Origin: Paracoccus denitrificans
GTDB lineage: Bacteria > Pseudomonadota > Alphaproteobacteria > Rhodobacterales > Rhodobacteraceae
Length of the DNA stretch: 64,000 nt
Assembly (NCBI RefSeq): GCF_900100045.1
Contig: NZ_FNEA01000018.1
Coordinates: 49,336-113,335 of the forward strand
Direction: 5' to 3'
The notes under the pieces were generated by a model. That model was not told the DNA's origin, did no database searches, and was given only the letters and a program-made list of their open reading frames with translations. Made by a program: the position numbers and the translations under genes. This document shows, piece by piece, positions 17,569 to 26,991 of the stretch (position 1 is its first letter; each line of letters opens with the position of its first letter).

Positions 17569-19041
17569 TCAAAGCCGGTAGATGGCCGAGAATTTCTCTT
17601 CCAGATAGTCCAGAAGCGGCCCCTCGCCGATATCGGCCCCGGTCGCCCGCTCGATCAGGTCGCGCTGCGGGTAAAGCCCGCCATGGCGCTGCATGTTCTC
17701 GCGCAGCCATTCGACCGCCGGATCCGCCTCGCCGCGTGCCAAAGCCTCGTCCAGGTCCGGCACCGCGGCGCGCAGCGCGGCATGCAGGCAGCCGGCATAG
17801 ACGTTCCCCAGCGCATAGGTCGGGAAATAGCCGAACAGCCCCACCGCCCAATGCACGTCCTGCAGGACGCCATTGGCCGGCCGGTCCACCGCAACGCCGA
17901 AATCGCGCAGGAAGCGGGCGTTCCAGGCCTCGACCAGATCTTCGACATCCAGCCGCCCAGCGATCAGGTCGCGCTCCAGGTCGAAGCGCAGCATGATATG
18001 CAGGTTGTATTGCACCTCGTCCGCCTCGGTGCGGATGAAGCCGGGGGTGACGCGGTTCACGGTGCCGTAGAAGGCATCGGCATCGGGCACCGACAGCCCG
18101 CCGAAGGCATCCGACATGCGCCGGTAAAGCCAGCCGGTAAAGGCGCGGCCGCGGCCCAGCTGGTTCTCGTAGATCCGGCTCTGGCTTTCATGCGCGCCCA
18201 TCGAGACGCCGCGCCCCAGCGGCGTGAAGGCATAGTCGCTGTCGATGCCCAGCTCATAGCTGGAATGCCCGACCTCGTGGATGGTCGAATAGAGGCAGTT
18301 GAAGGGATCGGCCTCGACCACCCGCGTGGTGATGCGGCTGTCCTGCCAGCGCCCCGAGCTGAACGGGTGGACGGCGATATCCATGCGCCCGCGCGTCCAG
18401 TCATAGCCGAAGGCCGTGGCGCAGGTCCGCGCCAGGCGCAGCTGCGTCTCCTGCGGGAAATGGCCGGTCAGCGGCTGCGGCTGGAAGGCGGCGCCCAGCA
18501 CGTCCTCGCGCAGCGCCACCAGCCGCGGGCGCATGGCGTCGAACAGCGTCGCGATCTCGGCCTGGGTCGTGCCGGGCTCGTAATCGTCCAGGAGCGCGTC
18601 GTAAAGGTCGCCGCCATCGGCCAGCGCCGCCGCCTCCTCGCGCTTCAGCATCAGGATGTCGTTCAGCGCCGGCAGGAAGTCCTCGGGCGCGTCCTTGGCG
18701 CGCGCATCGGCCCAGATGCCCTGCGCCAGCGAGGTCTGCCGCGCCAGTTCCGTGGCCAGCCGCGACGGAATGCGCGAGGCGCGGCGATAGTCGCGCGCGA
18801 TCAGTTCGATGACGCGGGCATCCTCGTCGTCCTCGGGCTCGGCCTGGTCCAGCCATTCACCCAGGCGCGGATCGGTGCGGCGCTCGTGCAGCACCGATTC
18901 CATCGCCGCCATTTCCTCGGCGCGCTGCTCGACCGCGCCCCGCGGCATCACGGTTTCCTGGTCCCAGGCCAGCCGTTCGGCGACCGAGGACAGCGCCTCG
19001 GTCTGGCGCTGGAAGGCGAGAAGATCGTCGAAAGCGCTCAT
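17569..19041 (-). CDS. Carboxypeptidase M32 family
   Basis: Zinc metallocarboxypeptidase of the thermostable carboxypeptidase Taq family, removing C-terminal residues from peptides. 490 residues, mostly helical, with the zinc motif HEVGH (His255, Glu256, His259) inside [14 protein letters not shown] and downstream [16 protein letters not shown], a conserved M32 block that holds the third ligand. It overlaps ctaA by four bases (ATGA), so it is probably co-transcribed after ctaA. A copy of the dispersed repeat (17537-17559) starts 10 bases after its stop. Confidence 0.94.
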   Translation of the reverse strand: MSAFDDLLAFQRQTEALSSVAERLAWDQETVMPRGAVEQRAEEMAAMESVLHERRTDPRLGEWLDQAEPEDDEDARVIELIARDYRRASRIPSRLATELARQTSLAQGIWADARAKDAPEDFLPALNDILMLKREEAAALADGGDLYDALLDDYEPGTTQAEIATLFDAMRPRLVALREDVLGAAFQPQPLTGHFPQETQLRLARTCATAFGYDWTRGRMDIAVHPFSSGRWQDSRITTRVVEADPFNCLYSTIHEVGHSSYELGIDSDYAFTPLGRGVSMGAHESQSRIYENQLGRGRAFTGWLYRRMSDAFGGLSVPDADAFYGTVNRVTPGFIRTEADEVQYNLHIMLRFDLERDLIAGRLDVEDLVEAWNARFLRDFGVAVDRPANGVLQDVHWAVGLFGYFPTYALGNVYAGCLHAALRAAVPDLDEALARGEADPAVEWLRENMQRHGGLYPQRDLIERATGADIGEGPLLDYLEEKFSAIYRL

Positions 19042-20183
19042 CGGACAGTTCCCCGGACCGAAGTTTCATAAGGATAGCGCGCATGGTGCCGCGCGCGCAG
19101 GATCAGAGTGAACAGTGCCACGGCTCCGATCTGATGCGCCAGTGCCAAAGGCAGCGGCGAGGCATGCAGCACGTTCATGATGCCAAGCGCCACCTGCACG
19201 GCCAGCGCGACCAGCATCGCGACATAGGCGCCGCGCGTCACCGGATGCGGCGAACGGCGGGCGCGCAGGAACACCACCACCGCAAAGACCGCCAGCAGAT
19301 AGCCCGTCATGCGGTGGATGAACTGCACCAGCGCCGGGTTTTCGAAGAAGTTGCGCCAGCCCAGCGTCGCGTCCCAGATCTCGGCCGGGATCCATTCGCC
19401 GCCCATGGTCGGCCAGCCGGTATACATGCGCCCCGCATCGATCCCCGCGACCAGCGCCCCCAGCAGGATCTGGACGAAGGCCAGGTGCATCAGCCCGGTG
19501 GTCATCGAGAAAAGCTTGGCCTCGCCGGCCCGGCGGGCGCGCAAAAGCGCCGCCTCGGACCGCGACAGCGCCAGCACATACCAGGCGATCAGGCCAAGAA
19601 TGGCAAAGGCCAGCCCCAGATGCGTCGCCAGCCGATAGGAGGCCACGCGCACCATCTCGCCCGACAGTCCCGAATGCACCATCCACCAGCCGATCGCGCC
19701 CTGCGCGCCCCCCAGCGCGCCCAGCAACAGCAGCCGCGGCGTCCAGCCGGTGGGAATGCGCCTGGTCGCCAGGAAGAAGACGAAGCCCGCCGCCCAGACC
19801 AGCCCCACCAGCCGCCCCAGCAGCCGATGCGACCATTCCCACCAGTAGATCCGCTTGAAGCTCGCCAGGTCCATATCGGAATTGACCAGCTCGAACTGCG
19901 GGATCTGCCGGTATTTGTCGAACTCGGCCTGCCAGGTGGCGGCATCCATCGGCGGGATCGCCCCGGTCACCGGCTTCCATTCGGTGATCGACAGGCCCGA
20001 GCCGGTCAGCCGCGTCGCACCGCCAAGCGCGATCATCGCCGCAACCATGACGAACAGCACGACCAGCCAAAGGCGGATCGCGCCGCGCGCGCCCTTGTGG
20101 CCGGCATCGATCATGCCGCCGGAGGGCGTCGTGCCGGGCGGGGTCGTCTCGGTGACTTCCTGAAAGACGGGACGTCTTGCCAT
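19038..20183 (-). CDS. ctaA: Heme A synthase (COX15/CtaA type 2)
   Basis: Inner-membrane enzyme that oxidises the C8 methyl of heme O to the formyl of heme A, for aa3-type cytochrome c oxidase. 381 residues with eight predicted helices. The conserved histidine regions are seen in WWEWSHRLLGR, HLGLAFAIL, FIHRMTGYLL and LALAHQIGA. ATG 20183 has AAGGA seven bases before it; an upstream in-frame ATG at 20213 would add ten residues without a better signal. The N-terminal 45 residues are soluble. No other cta genes lie near it. The M32 carboxypeptidase is translationally coupled downstream. Confidence 0.96.
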   Translation of the reverse strand: MARRPVFQEVTETTPPGTTPSGGMIDAGHKGARGAIRLWLVVLFVMVAAMIALGGATRLTGSGLSITEWKPVTGAIPPMDAATWQAEFDKYRQIPQFELVNSDMDLASFKRIYWWEWSHRLLGRLVGLVWAAGFVFFLATRRIPTGWTPRLLLLGALGGAQGAIGWWMVHSGLSGEMVRVASYRLATHLGLAFAILGLIAWYVLALSRSEAALLRARRAGEAKLFSMTTGLMHLAFVQILLGALVAGIDAGRMYTGWPTMGGEWIPAEIWDATLGWRNFFENPALVQFIHRMTGYLLAVFAVVVFLRARRSPHPVTRGAYVAMLVALAVQVALGIMNVLHASPLPLALAHQIGAVALFTLILRARHHARYPYETSVRGTVR

Positions 20184-20238
20184 GTCAGCTTCCTTCTCGA
20201 TCGGGCGCGACATTGGCCCGCGCGCACCCGGAAATCAA

Positions 20239-20979
20239 TCAGCCGCGGCGGATCAGTTGCCGCAGCATGCCGTGGAAGATGCGCGTATCGGCGCGGGTCA
20301 GCGGCAGTCGCGACCACAGGTTGCGCAGCGTCAGCTTCATCGCCGGCGCCTTTTCGGGCGGAAAGAAGAAACCGGCCTCGGCCAGCCGCTCCTCCCAGTG
20401 ATCGGCGAGCTTCTCGATCTCCAGCCGCGTCGCGGGCGCCTCGCCATCCGGGCGGCGGCCATGCGGGGCGGGCTGGGGCGGCAGGCTGTCCTGCGCCCAT
20501 TCATAGCCGGTCAGCAGCACCGCCTGCGCCAGGTTCAGCGAGGGGAAATCCGGGTTCACCGGCACGGTGATGATGGCATTGGCCCGCGCCACGTCCTCGT
20601 TCTCCAGGCCCGCGCGCTCGGGACCGAAGATCACAGCGACCCGGCCGCCCTGCGCCACCCGGTCGCGGGCATCGGCCATGGCCGTGGCAGGGGTCAGAAC
20701 GGGCTTGGTCAGTTCGCGCCCCCGCGCGGTGGTGGCATAGGCGTAATCCACGTCCGCCATGGCCTCGGCCAGCGTCGCAAAGACCCGTGCCCGGTCCAGC
20801 ACGCGCCCGGCTGCACCCGAGGCCATGGCCACGGCCCTGGGATTGGGCCAGCCGTCGCGCGGCGCCACCAGCCGCATGTCCGTCAGGCCGAAATTCAGCA
20901 TGGCGCGCGCGGCCGCACCGATGTTTTCGCCCATCTGCGGGCGCATGAGAATGATCGCCGGTTCCATGCGCGCGGCCAT
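20239..20979 (-). CDS. trmJ: tRNA/rRNA methyltransferase, SpoU/TrmH family (TrmJ-like)
   Basis: SAM-dependent 2'-O-ribose methyltransferase of the SPOUT fold. The N-terminal block EPAIILMRPQMGENIGAAAR has the conserved Asn-Ile-Gly-Ala-Ala-Ala-Arg of TrmJ; the knot region shows VAVIFGPERAGLENED and later ITVPVNPDFPSLNLAQAV, which match TrmJ (Nm32 of tRNA). The C-terminal 80 residues are an extension with a helical tail, also typical. GGAAGGAT immediately precedes ATG 20979; ATG 20967 is an alternative with wider spacing and better homology fit, and TTG 21003 is possible. Divergent from the thiE-like gene. Confidence 0.92.
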   Translation of the reverse strand: MAARMEPAIILMRPQMGENIGAAARAMLNFGLTDMRLVAPRDGWPNPRAVAMASGAAGRVLDRARVFATLAEAMADVDYAYATTARGRELTKPVLTPATAMADARDRVAQGGRVAVIFGPERAGLENEDVARANAIITVPVNPDFPSLNLAQAVLLTGYEWAQDSLPPQPAPHGRRPDGEAPATRLEIEKLADHWEERLAEAGFFFPPEKAPAMKLTLRNLWSRLPLTRADTRIFHGMLRQLIRRG

Positions 20980-21053
20980 ATCCTTCCGCGCACCCACTGG
21001 CAAGGCGCGCAGCGCTGCGCTATCTGCTTGCGGAACACGAGGATGACAGCGCC

Positions 21054-21665
21054 ATGACAGACCAGCCCAATTCGCCGCAACTCTACCTGATCACGCCGGT
21101 CGGAGCAGCCGCCTCGACGCTGGGGCCGATGCTGGCCGAGGTCATGGACCGCTTTCCCGTCGCCTGCCTGCGCATCCCCGGCGCCGGCACCGAGGACGAG
21201 CTGGGCCGCATCGCCGACCTGGCGCGCGAGATCGCCCATGCCCGCGACGTGGCGGTGGTGATCGAGGACCATGTCCAGCTGGCTCAGCGCCACGGGCTCG
21301 ACGGCGTGCACCTGACCAACGGCGCGCGTGGCGTGCGCCACGCCCGCAAGGAACTGGGCCAGGACGCCATCGTCGGCACCTTCTGCGGCGCCTCGCGCCA
21401 CGACGGCATGAATGCGGCCGAGGCCGGGGCGGATTACGTCAGCTTCGGCCCCTGCGGCGCCACCGCGCTCGGCCATGGAGAGATCGCGCCGCTGGAGCTG
21501 TTCCAATGGTGGTCCGAGGTGATCGAGATTCCCGTCATCGCCGAGGGTGCCCTGACCCCGGCGCTGATCGGCCAACTGGCGCCCGTCGCCGATTTCATCG
21601 CCCTCGGCGCCGAGATCTGGTCGGAACCGGACCCGGCCGAGGCCCTGGGGATTCTCTGGCGCTGA
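21054..21665 (+). CDS. thiE: Thiamine phosphate synthase-like protein
   Basis: TIM-barrel protein of the ThiE/TenI superfamily, 203 residues. Family traits are LYLITP at the start, VAVVIEDHVQLAQRHGLDGVHL (the ThiE D-x-x-x-A-x-x-x-x-A-D-GVHLG region), AGADYVSFGPCG and IPVIAEGAL. The usual GQxD after GVHL is TNGARGVR here, and the pyrophosphate-binding ThiE residues are partly changed, so it may be a TenI-like or divergent ThiE rather than the main enzyme. No other thi genes are adjacent, though a TPP riboswitch with tenA lies at 45172. A large inverted repeat follows the gene. Confidence 0.82.
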   Translation: MTDQPNSPQLYLITPVGAAASTLGPMLAEVMDRFPVACLRIPGAGTEDELGRIADLAREIAHARDVAVVIEDHVQLAQRHGLDGVHLTNGARGVRHARKELGQDAIVGTFCGASRHDGMNAAEAGADYVSFGPCGATALGHGEIAPLELFQWWSEVIEIPVIAEGALTPALIGQLAPVADFIALGAEIWSEPDPAEALGILWR

Positions 21666-21688
21666 CCTGCCTGGCGGCACGGCCGGAT

Positions 21689-21709
21689 GGGTATTTGAGA
21701 AACGGAAAG
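21689..21709 (+). repeat. Dispersed repeat, copy B (GGGTATTTG type)
   Basis: GGGTATTTGAGAAACGGAAA plus G, in the left arm of the hairpin 21686-21780, 23 bases after the thiE-like stop and in that gene's direction. Confidence 0.7.
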
Positions 21710-21756
21710 CCGCAGGTTGCGCGCAGTTTCCCGACCCGAGCGCACGGCCCCTGCCG

Positions 21757-21779
21757 CTTTCCGTTTTCCAAATACCCAT
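21757..21779 (-). repeat. Dispersed repeat, copy C (GGGTATTTG type)
   Basis: Minus-strand copy forming the right arm of the hairpin. It reads ATGGGTATTTGGAAAACGGA then AAG, 67 bases before guaA. It is the only copy that points away from a preceding stop codon on the same strand. Confidence 0.7.
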
Positions 21780-21846
21780 GCAACGCCGCAATCCAGGTCG
21801 CCGCCTGCCTCTTGCGCACCGCCATGCCGCAGCCTAAAGCCTTGCC

Positions 21847-23406
21847 ATGACCCAGCATCAGCGCCTTCTCATCATCGATTTCGGCTCCCAGGTCACGCAG
21901 TTGATTGCGCGCCGCCTGCGCGAGTTGAACGTCTATTGCGAAATCCACCCGTTCAACGCGGTCGACGACGCCTTCCTGAAAGACTTCGCCCCGCAGGCCG
22001 TGATCCTGTCGGGCGGTCCCGCCTCGGTCACCCAGGCGGATTCGCCGCGCGCGCCGCAGAGCCTCTTCGACATGCAGGTGCCGGTCTTCGGCATCTGCTA
22101 TGGCCAGCAGGTGATGATGGAGCAGTTGGGCGGCCGCGTCGAATCGGGCCATCACGCCGAATACGGCCGCGCCTTCATCGCACCCGCCGATGGGCACAAG
22201 GGCGATGGCATCTTCGCCGGCCTGTTCGATACCGGCCGCGAGGAAGTCTGGATGAGCCATGGCGACCGCGTCACCCGGCTTGCGCCGGGCTTCGAGGTGA
22301 TCGGCACCTCGCCCAATGCCCCCTTCGCCATGATCGCGGACGAGGCACGCAAGTTCTTTGCCGTGCAATTCCATCCCGAGGTCCATCACACCCCGAACGG
22401 CCGCCGGATGCTGGAGAATTTCGTCCGCATGGCGGGCTTTGCCGGCGACTGGACCATGGCATCCTATCGCCAGGAGGCGATCCGCAAGATTCGCGAGCAG
22501 GTCGGAAGCAAGCGGGTGATCTGCGGGCTGTCGGGCGGCGTCGACAGTTCGGTCGCCGCCGTGCTGATCCACGAGGCGATCGGCGACCAGTTGACCTGCG
22601 TCTTCGTCGATCACGGGCTTTTGCGGCTGAACGAGGCCGAGGAAGTCGTGACCATGTTCCGCGACAACTACAACATCCCGCTGATCCATGCCGACGAGAG
22701 CGAGTTGTTCCTGTCGGCGCTGGAGGGCGTCAGCGACCCCGAGGTCAAGCGCAAGACCATCGGCAAGCTCTTCATCGACGTGTTCCAGAAATACGCGAGC
22801 GAAATCGAGGGCGCGGAATTCCTGGCCCAGGGTACGCTTTACCCGGACGTGATCGAATCGGTCAGCTTCTCGGGCGGCCCCTCGGTCACGATCAAGAGCC
22901 ACCACAATGTCGGCGGCCTGCCCGAGAAGATGGGGCTGAAGCTGGTCGAACCGCTGCGCGAGCTTTTCAAGGACGAGGTCCGCGCCCTGGGCCGCGAGCT
23001 TGGCCTGCCCGAGAAATTCATCGGCCGCCATCCCTTTCCCGGCCCCGGCCTTGCCATCCGCTGCCCGGGCGAGATCACCCGCGACAAGCTGGAGATCCTG
23101 CGCAAGGCCGATGCGGTCTTCATCGACCAGATCCGCAAGCACGGGCTTTATGACGAGATCTGGCAGGCCTTCGTCGCCATCCTGCCGGTGCGCACCGTGG
23201 GCGTGATGGGCGACGGGCGCACCTACGATTATGCCTGCGCGTTGCGCGCCGTGACCTCGGTCGATGGCATGACGGCGGATTACTATCCCTTCAGCCACGA
23301 GTTCCTGGGCGAGACCGCGACGCGGATCATCAACGAGGTCAAGGGCATCAACCGCTGCACCTATGACATCACCTCGAAGCCGCCGGGCACGATCGAGTGG
23401 GAATGA
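21847..23406 (+). CDS. guaA: GMP synthase (glutamine-hydrolysing)
   Basis: Converts XMP to GMP. 519 residues. The N-terminal class I amidotransferase has FGICYGQQ (nucleophile Cys84) and FHPEVHHT; the ATP-pyrophosphatase domain has the P-loop SGGVDSS (229-235); the C-terminal dimerisation domain ends in KPPGTIEWE, the family terminus. guaB is not nearby. A strong terminator follows six bases after the stop, so the gene is a transcript end; a large hairpin lies in its 5' region. Confidence 0.98.
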   Translation: MTQHQRLLIIDFGSQVTQLIARRLRELNVYCEIHPFNAVDDAFLKDFAPQAVILSGGPASVTQADSPRAPQSLFDMQVPVFGICYGQQVMMEQLGGRVESGHHAEYGRAFIAPADGHKGDGIFAGLFDTGREEVWMSHGDRVTRLAPGFEVIGTSPNAPFAMIADEARKFFAVQFHPEVHHTPNGRRMLENFVRMAGFAGDWTMASYRQEAIRKIREQVGSKRVICGLSGGVDSSVAAVLIHEAIGDQLTCVFVDHGLLRLNEAEEVVTMFRDNYNIPLIHADESELFLSALEGVSDPEVKRKTIGKLFIDVFQKYASEIEGAEFLAQGTLYPDVIESVSFSGGPSVTIKSHHNVGGLPEKMGLKLVEPLRELFKDEVRALGRELGLPEKFIGRHPFPGPGLAIRCPGEITRDKLEILRKADAVFIDQIRKHGLYDEIWQAFVAILPVRTVGVMGDGRTYDYACALRAVTSVDGMTADYYPFSHEFLGETATRIINEVKGINRCTYDITSKPPGTIEWE

Positions 23407-23411
23407 CCCCG

Positions 23412-23437
23412 AAGGGCAGCCGCGGGGCTGCCCTTTT
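23412..23437 (+). terminator. Rho-independent terminator of guaA
   Basis: Arms GGGCAGCC (23414-23421) and GGCTGCCC (23426-23433), tetraloop GCGG, followed by TTTT and preceded by AA. It starts right after the guaA stop. Confidence 0.9.
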
Positions 23438-23601
23438 CGTTTCGGGGACCGCATACGGCGCAAGGCGCGGCTTTGCAAATTGACAAGGCCGGTCTAATGC
23501 CGCCCGATATGGTTATCGCCGCTAATGGTTTCGGCCCCGGGAACGCTGCCGGTTCCCGCCGGCCCGTCATTGCGGCAACCGTTCACAACAAGGATCCTGC
23601 C

Positions 23602-24411
23602 ATGAGTTGCGCCTGCGGACAGAACCACAACCACGCACCCCCGCTCGTTCTGGGCGGCGAGGAGATCCCCCTTGAGAGACCGCTGGTTTCGTTGAGCGGA
23701 CGGCTGATCTGCAAGGACGCGGCGCAGATGCTGCTGGCGCTGGACCTTCTGACCGAACATGCCGAACTGAGCCGGGCCGAACCCGGCAACCTGCGCTTCG
23801 ACCTCGCCCAGGCCGAGGATCCGCTGGTCTGGGAACTGAACGAGCTTTACGCTGACGAGGCGGCCTTCCAGGCGCATCGCGACCGGCTGAAGGACAGCCG
23901 CTGGGGCCGCGAAAGCCATGGCATCCAGCGCGACTTCACCCGCAGCGAGCCGATGCCGCGCCTCAGGGCCGAGATGGCGCATGACCGCGCCGCCGTCTCG
24001 GAGCTGCTGGCATGCGCCTTCGACGGGCCGGCCGAGGCGCGGCTGGTCGAGGCACTGCGTGCCGATGACGACCTGGCGCTGTCGCTGGTGGCCGAGGCCG
24101 AGGGCACGGTGATCGGCCATGTCGCGCTGTCGCCGCTCAAGGCCGAGGGGCCGGCGCTGGCGCTGGCGCCGCTGGCGGTGCATCCCGCCGTGCAATCGCG
24201 CGGCATCGGCGAGGCGCTGACCCGCGCCGCCCTGGCGGCGTTCGACGACCATACCATCGTGGTTCTGGGCGATCCGGCCTATTACGGCCGCTTCGGCTTC
24301 GCGCCAGCCGATCTGGATTCGCCCTATGCCGGGCCGCATCTCATGGCGCTGGGGCCTGAGCTGCCCGCAGGCAGCCGCATCGCCCATGCCCCGGCCTTTG
24401 CCGGGCTGTGA
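23602..24411 (+). CDS. GNAT acetyltransferase fused to an N-terminal monooxygenase-like (ABM) domain
   Basis: Two-domain protein of 269 residues. Residues 1-11 are MSCACGQNHNH, a CxCG...HNH cluster that could bind metal. Residues about 28-113 resemble an antibiotic biosynthesis monooxygenase-type ferredoxin-like domain (VSLSGRLICKDAAQMLLAL, FDLAQAEDPLVWELNELYADEAAFQAH). Residues about 118-269 are a GNAT N-acetyltransferase of the YhbS type, with the acetyl-CoA loop in VHPAVQSRGIGEAL and the YGRFGF C-terminal motif. AAGGAT precedes ATG 23602. Upstream, TTTGCAAA (23472) touches TTGACA (23480). The acetyl acceptor is unknown, and ABM assignment is from pattern only. Confidence 0.82.
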   Translation: MSCACGQNHNHAPPLVLGGEEIPLERPLVSLSGRLICKDAAQMLLALDLLTEHAELSRAEPGNLRFDLAQAEDPLVWELNELYADEAAFQAHRDRLKDSRWGRESHGIQRDFTRSEPMPRLRAEMAHDRAAVSELLACAFDGPAEARLVEALRADDDLALSLVAEAEGTVIGHVALSPLKAEGPALALAPLAVHPAVQSRGIGEALTRAALAAFDDHTIVVLGDPAYYGRFGFAPADLDSPYAGPHLMALGPELPAGSRIAHAPAFAGL

Positions 24412-24417
24412 CACGCC

Positions 24418-25350
24418 TCAGCCCTCGCTCTCCGGCGGCGCCTCCTGTTGCGGCAGCCGGAGCCGCACGCGCTTGACCCGGCGCGGATCGGCGTCGACGA
24501 TCTCGAACTCGGCGCCGCTTTCATGCGGGATCACCTCGCCGCGCACCGGCACCCGGCCGGTCAGCATGAAGATCAGGCCGCCCAGCGTGTCGATCTCTTC
24601 CTCTTCCTCGTCGGTGGCAAGGCGCAGGCCGGTCTGGGCCTCGACATCCTCCAGCGCGGCGCGGGCCTGGATCAGCCATTGGCCGGGCTTTTCCTGGATG
24701 ACGAGCCCGCCCTCGATCTCGTCATGCTCGTCCTCGATCTCGCCGATGACCTGCTCGATCAGGTCCTCGATGGTGACGAGCCCGTCCACGCCGCCATATT
24801 CGTCGATCACCAGCGCCATGTGGATGCGCTTTTGCTGCATCTGCTGCAAGAGCACGCCGATGGGCATCGAGGGCGGCACGTAAAGCAGCGGCCGCAGCAT
24901 CGGGCGCAGCGCGAACTTGACCGGAGCCTTGACGCCGAAGCCGTATTTCAGCGCCAGATCCTTCAGGTGGATCAGCCCCAGCGGGCTGTCCAGCGTGCCA
25001 CGAAACACCGGGATGCGGGAAAAGCCGTGCTCGCGGAACATCTCGACCAGTTCCGGCAGGGTGGCAGTCACCGGCGCGGCGACGATCTCGGCCTTGGGCA
25101 CGGCCACGTCGTCGACGCGCATCCGCCGCAGGTTGACCATCCCGGGAACGCCCGACGACGGGGCGGCCGGTCCCTTGTCGCGGGCCTCGGCGCCCTCGGG
25201 CTCGGGCTCGCCGCCGCCGCCGAAGGCACCCAGGATGCGCCCCAGAAAGCCGCGCGATTGCGGCAGGTCACGCCCGTCCCCGCCCGTGCCATCCGCCCAT
25301 GAGGCGGGTTCGGTGGAGACGGGCGTGTCGGGACTTCGGTCGTTGGTCAT
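24418..25350 (-). CDS. CorC/HlyC-type CBS domain protein (hemolysin family)
   Basis: 310 residues: a disordered N terminus (about 65 residues, Gly/Glu/Pro rich), then a CBS pair starting around MVNLRRMRVDDVAVPKAEI and LLYVPPSMPIGVLLQQMQQ with DEYGGVDGLVTIEDLIEQVIGEI, the most conserved block of the family, and a C-terminal CorC_HlyC domain that ends about residue 300. There are no membrane helices, so this is the soluble CorC (YbeX) type, linked to Mg2+/Co2+ handling and ribosome-related functions, not the membrane TlyC type. It is last in the phoH-ybeY-corC operon and overlaps ybeY by four bases. Confidence 0.93.
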   Translation of the reverse strand: MTNDRSPDTPVSTEPASWADGTGGDGRDLPQSRGFLGRILGAFGGGGEPEPEGAEARDKGPAAPSSGVPGMVNLRRMRVDDVAVPKAEIVAAPVTATLPELVEMFREHGFSRIPVFRGTLDSPLGLIHLKDLALKYGFGVKAPVKFALRPMLRPLLYVPPSMPIGVLLQQMQQKRIHMALVIDEYGGVDGLVTIEDLIEQVIGEIEDEHDEIEGGLVIQEKPGQWLIQARAALEDVEAQTGLRLATDEEEEEIDTLGGLIFMLTGRVPVRGEVIPHESGAEFEIVDADPRRVKRVRLRLPQQEAPPESEG

Positions 25351-25871
25351 GTCTCATGTTCCAGATAAGGGTCGGGGATGCCCAGCTTGCCCAGGATCGA
25401 GCGTTCTGCATCCTCCATGGTTTCGGCATCCTCGTCGTCGATATGGTCATATCCTGCAAGATGCAGCATGGCATGGACAAGAAGATGCGTGGCGTGATCG
25501 GCGAAGGGCTTGCCCTGCGCCTCGGCCTCGCGCAGGCAGGTGTCGTAGGAAATGGCGATATCGCCCAGTTCCTCGGCCCCCGGCGGTTCGGGATGGGCGC
25601 CGGGCTCGCGCGCCTCGAACTCGACCGCGGGCCAGCTCAGCACGTTGGTGGGCTTGGGCTTGCCGCGGAACTCGGCGTTCAGCGCGGCGATGCGGGCGTC
25701 GTCGCAGCCCATGACCACGACCTGAAAGGCATCCAAGCCCAGCCATTCGCCCACCGCGCGGGCGGCGCGTTCGGCCATGGCGGGCAGGTCGGCATCCTCC
25801 CAGCGGTCGTCCTCCAGCACGATGTCGACGAACTCCGGCACCTCTTCCGGCGCGTCGGCACTGTCAGGCAT
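25347..25871 (-). CDS. ybeY: Endoribonuclease/rRNA maturation factor YbeY
   Basis: Zinc-dependent endoribonuclease needed for 16S rRNA 3' maturation and ribosome quality control. 174 residues from ATG 25871. The metal motif is H-x3-H-x5-H: His133, His137 and His143 in HAMLHLAGYDH. RGKPKPTNVLSWP is also conserved. A longer frame to 25886 would add MGGRA within the phoH 3' end. It overlaps phoH by eight bases and corC by four, confirming an operon. Confidence 0.95.
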   Translation of the reverse strand: MPDSADAPEEVPEFVDIVLEDDRWEDADLPAMAERAARAVGEWLGLDAFQVVVMGCDDARIAALNAEFRGKPKPTNVLSWPAVEFEAREPGAHPEPPGAEELGDIAISYDTCLREAEAQGKPFADHATHLLVHAMLHLAGYDHIDDEDAETMEDAERSILGKLGIPDPYLEHET

Positions 25872-26991
25872 CGCTCGGCCCCCCACCTGCCACTCCTCCG
25901 CCGGCCATTCCCCCGCCGGCCAGCCGCGGCTCGCGCCGCGGGATGCGCTGGCCGCGCTCGTCGAAGACCTCGCCCCGGGCCAGCGCCGCCTCGGCCTCGG
26001 CGTCGTAGGCTTCGATGATGCGGGCGACCAGCGAATGGCGCACCACGTCCTTGGCGGTGAAATAGCTGAAGCTGATGCCCTTGATGCCCTTGAGGATCTT
26101 TTCCGCCTCGACCAGGCCGGAATGCACGCCGCGCGGCAGGTCGATCTGGGTGCGGTCGCCGGTGACCACCATGCGCGAGCCCTCGCCCAGCCGGGTCAGG
26201 AACATCTTCATCTGCATGGTGGTGGCGTTCTGCGCCTCGTCCAGCACCACGAAGCTGTTCGACAGCGTGCGGCCGCGCATGAAGGCCAAGGGCGCGATCT
26301 CGATGCGCTTTTCCTCCATCAGCTTCTGCACCTGCTTCGCGGGCAGGAAATCGTTCAGCGCGTCATAGAGCGGCTGCATGTAGGGATCGACCTTTTCCTT
26401 CATGTCGCCGGGCAGGAAGCCCAACCGCTCGCCCGCCTCGACGGCGGGGCGCGACAGGATGATGCGATCCACATGGCCGCCGATCAGCATGGTCACGCCC
26501 ACGGCCACCGCAAGGTAGGTCTTGCCGGTGCCGGCGGGGCCGATGCCGAAAGCCATTTCGTTGGCGAACAGCGCACGGACATAGTCCTTTTGCGCATCGG
26601 TGCGCGGCTCAACGGTCTTCTTGCGGGTGCGCAGCTCGATCGGGCCGGTCTGGAACATCTCCAGCTGCTCGGCCGGGCTTGGCCCTTCGGCCACCGTCTC
26701 GCTGCCCATGCGCAACGCGGCCTCGACCTCGGCCATCTCGACCGGGCGGCCCTGCTCCAGCCTTGCGTAAAGCGCGCGCAGCACCTGCGCCGCCTCGGCC
26801 TGGGCCTCGACCGGGCCCACGACCGACAGAAGGTTGCCGCGTCGCAGGATATGCACCTTCAGCGCCTCCTCGATCCGCGCGAGGTGGCGGTCATGCGGGC
26901 CGCAGAGGTCGATCAACAGCCGGTTGTCGTGGAATTCCAGCAGGGTTTCGCCGGGGGTCGCGGTCGCGGGATGCGTAGGGGTCAGACCCAA
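25864..26991 (-). CDS. phoH: PhoH-family ATPase
   Basis: 375-residue PhoH-like P-loop ATPase thought to act in RNA metabolism with YbeY. The KH-like N-terminal region (LLIDLCGPHDRHLARIEEALKVHILRRGN) precedes the ATPase core: Walker A GPAGTGKT, VGERLGFLPGD-like AGERLGFLPGD, Walker B in FVVLDEAQNA and TGDRTQIDLPRG. The C-terminal 60 residues are less conserved and Gly-rich (GGGMAGGGVAGGG). It heads the phoH-ybeY-corC operon; the 115 bases upstream are free of genes. Confidence 0.95.
   Translation of the reverse strand: MGLTPTHPATATPGETLLEFHDNRLLIDLCGPHDRHLARIEEALKVHILRRGNLLSVVGPVEAQAEAAQVLRALYARLEQGRPVEMAEVEAALRMGSETVAEGPSPAEQLEMFQTGPIELRTRKKTVEPRTDAQKDYVRALFANEMAFGIGPAGTGKTYLAVAVGVTMLIGGHVDRIILSRPAVEAGERLGFLPGDMKEKVDPYMQPLYDALNDFLPAKQVQKLMEEKRIEIAPLAFMRGRTLSNSFVVLDEAQNATTMQMKMFLTRLGEGSRMVVTGDRTQIDLPRGVHSGLVEAEKILKGIKGISFSYFTAKDVVRHSLVARIIEAYDAEAEAALARGEVFDERGQRIPRREPRLAGGGMAGGGVAGGGPSDA

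Larger units (their letters stand above)
21686..21780. repeat. Large inverted repeat (two 31-bp arms) between thiE-like gene and guaA
   Basis: Arms at 21686-21716 and 21750-21780 match as reverse complements at all but about four of 31 positions, separated by 33 bases. Each arm contains a copy of the dispersed GGGTATTTG...ACGGAAAG repeat. It lies 20 bases after the thiE-like stop and 66 bases before the guaA ATG, and could fold into a long hairpin in RNA, acting as terminator, processing site or attenuator. Confidence 0.75.

Noticed and set aside
23480..23510. Promoter TTGACA upstream of the GNAT fusion gene
   Set aside because: The -35 is good, but the best -10 candidates (GATATG, TATGGT) are spaced 20 or more bases away, so I mention it only in the finding.
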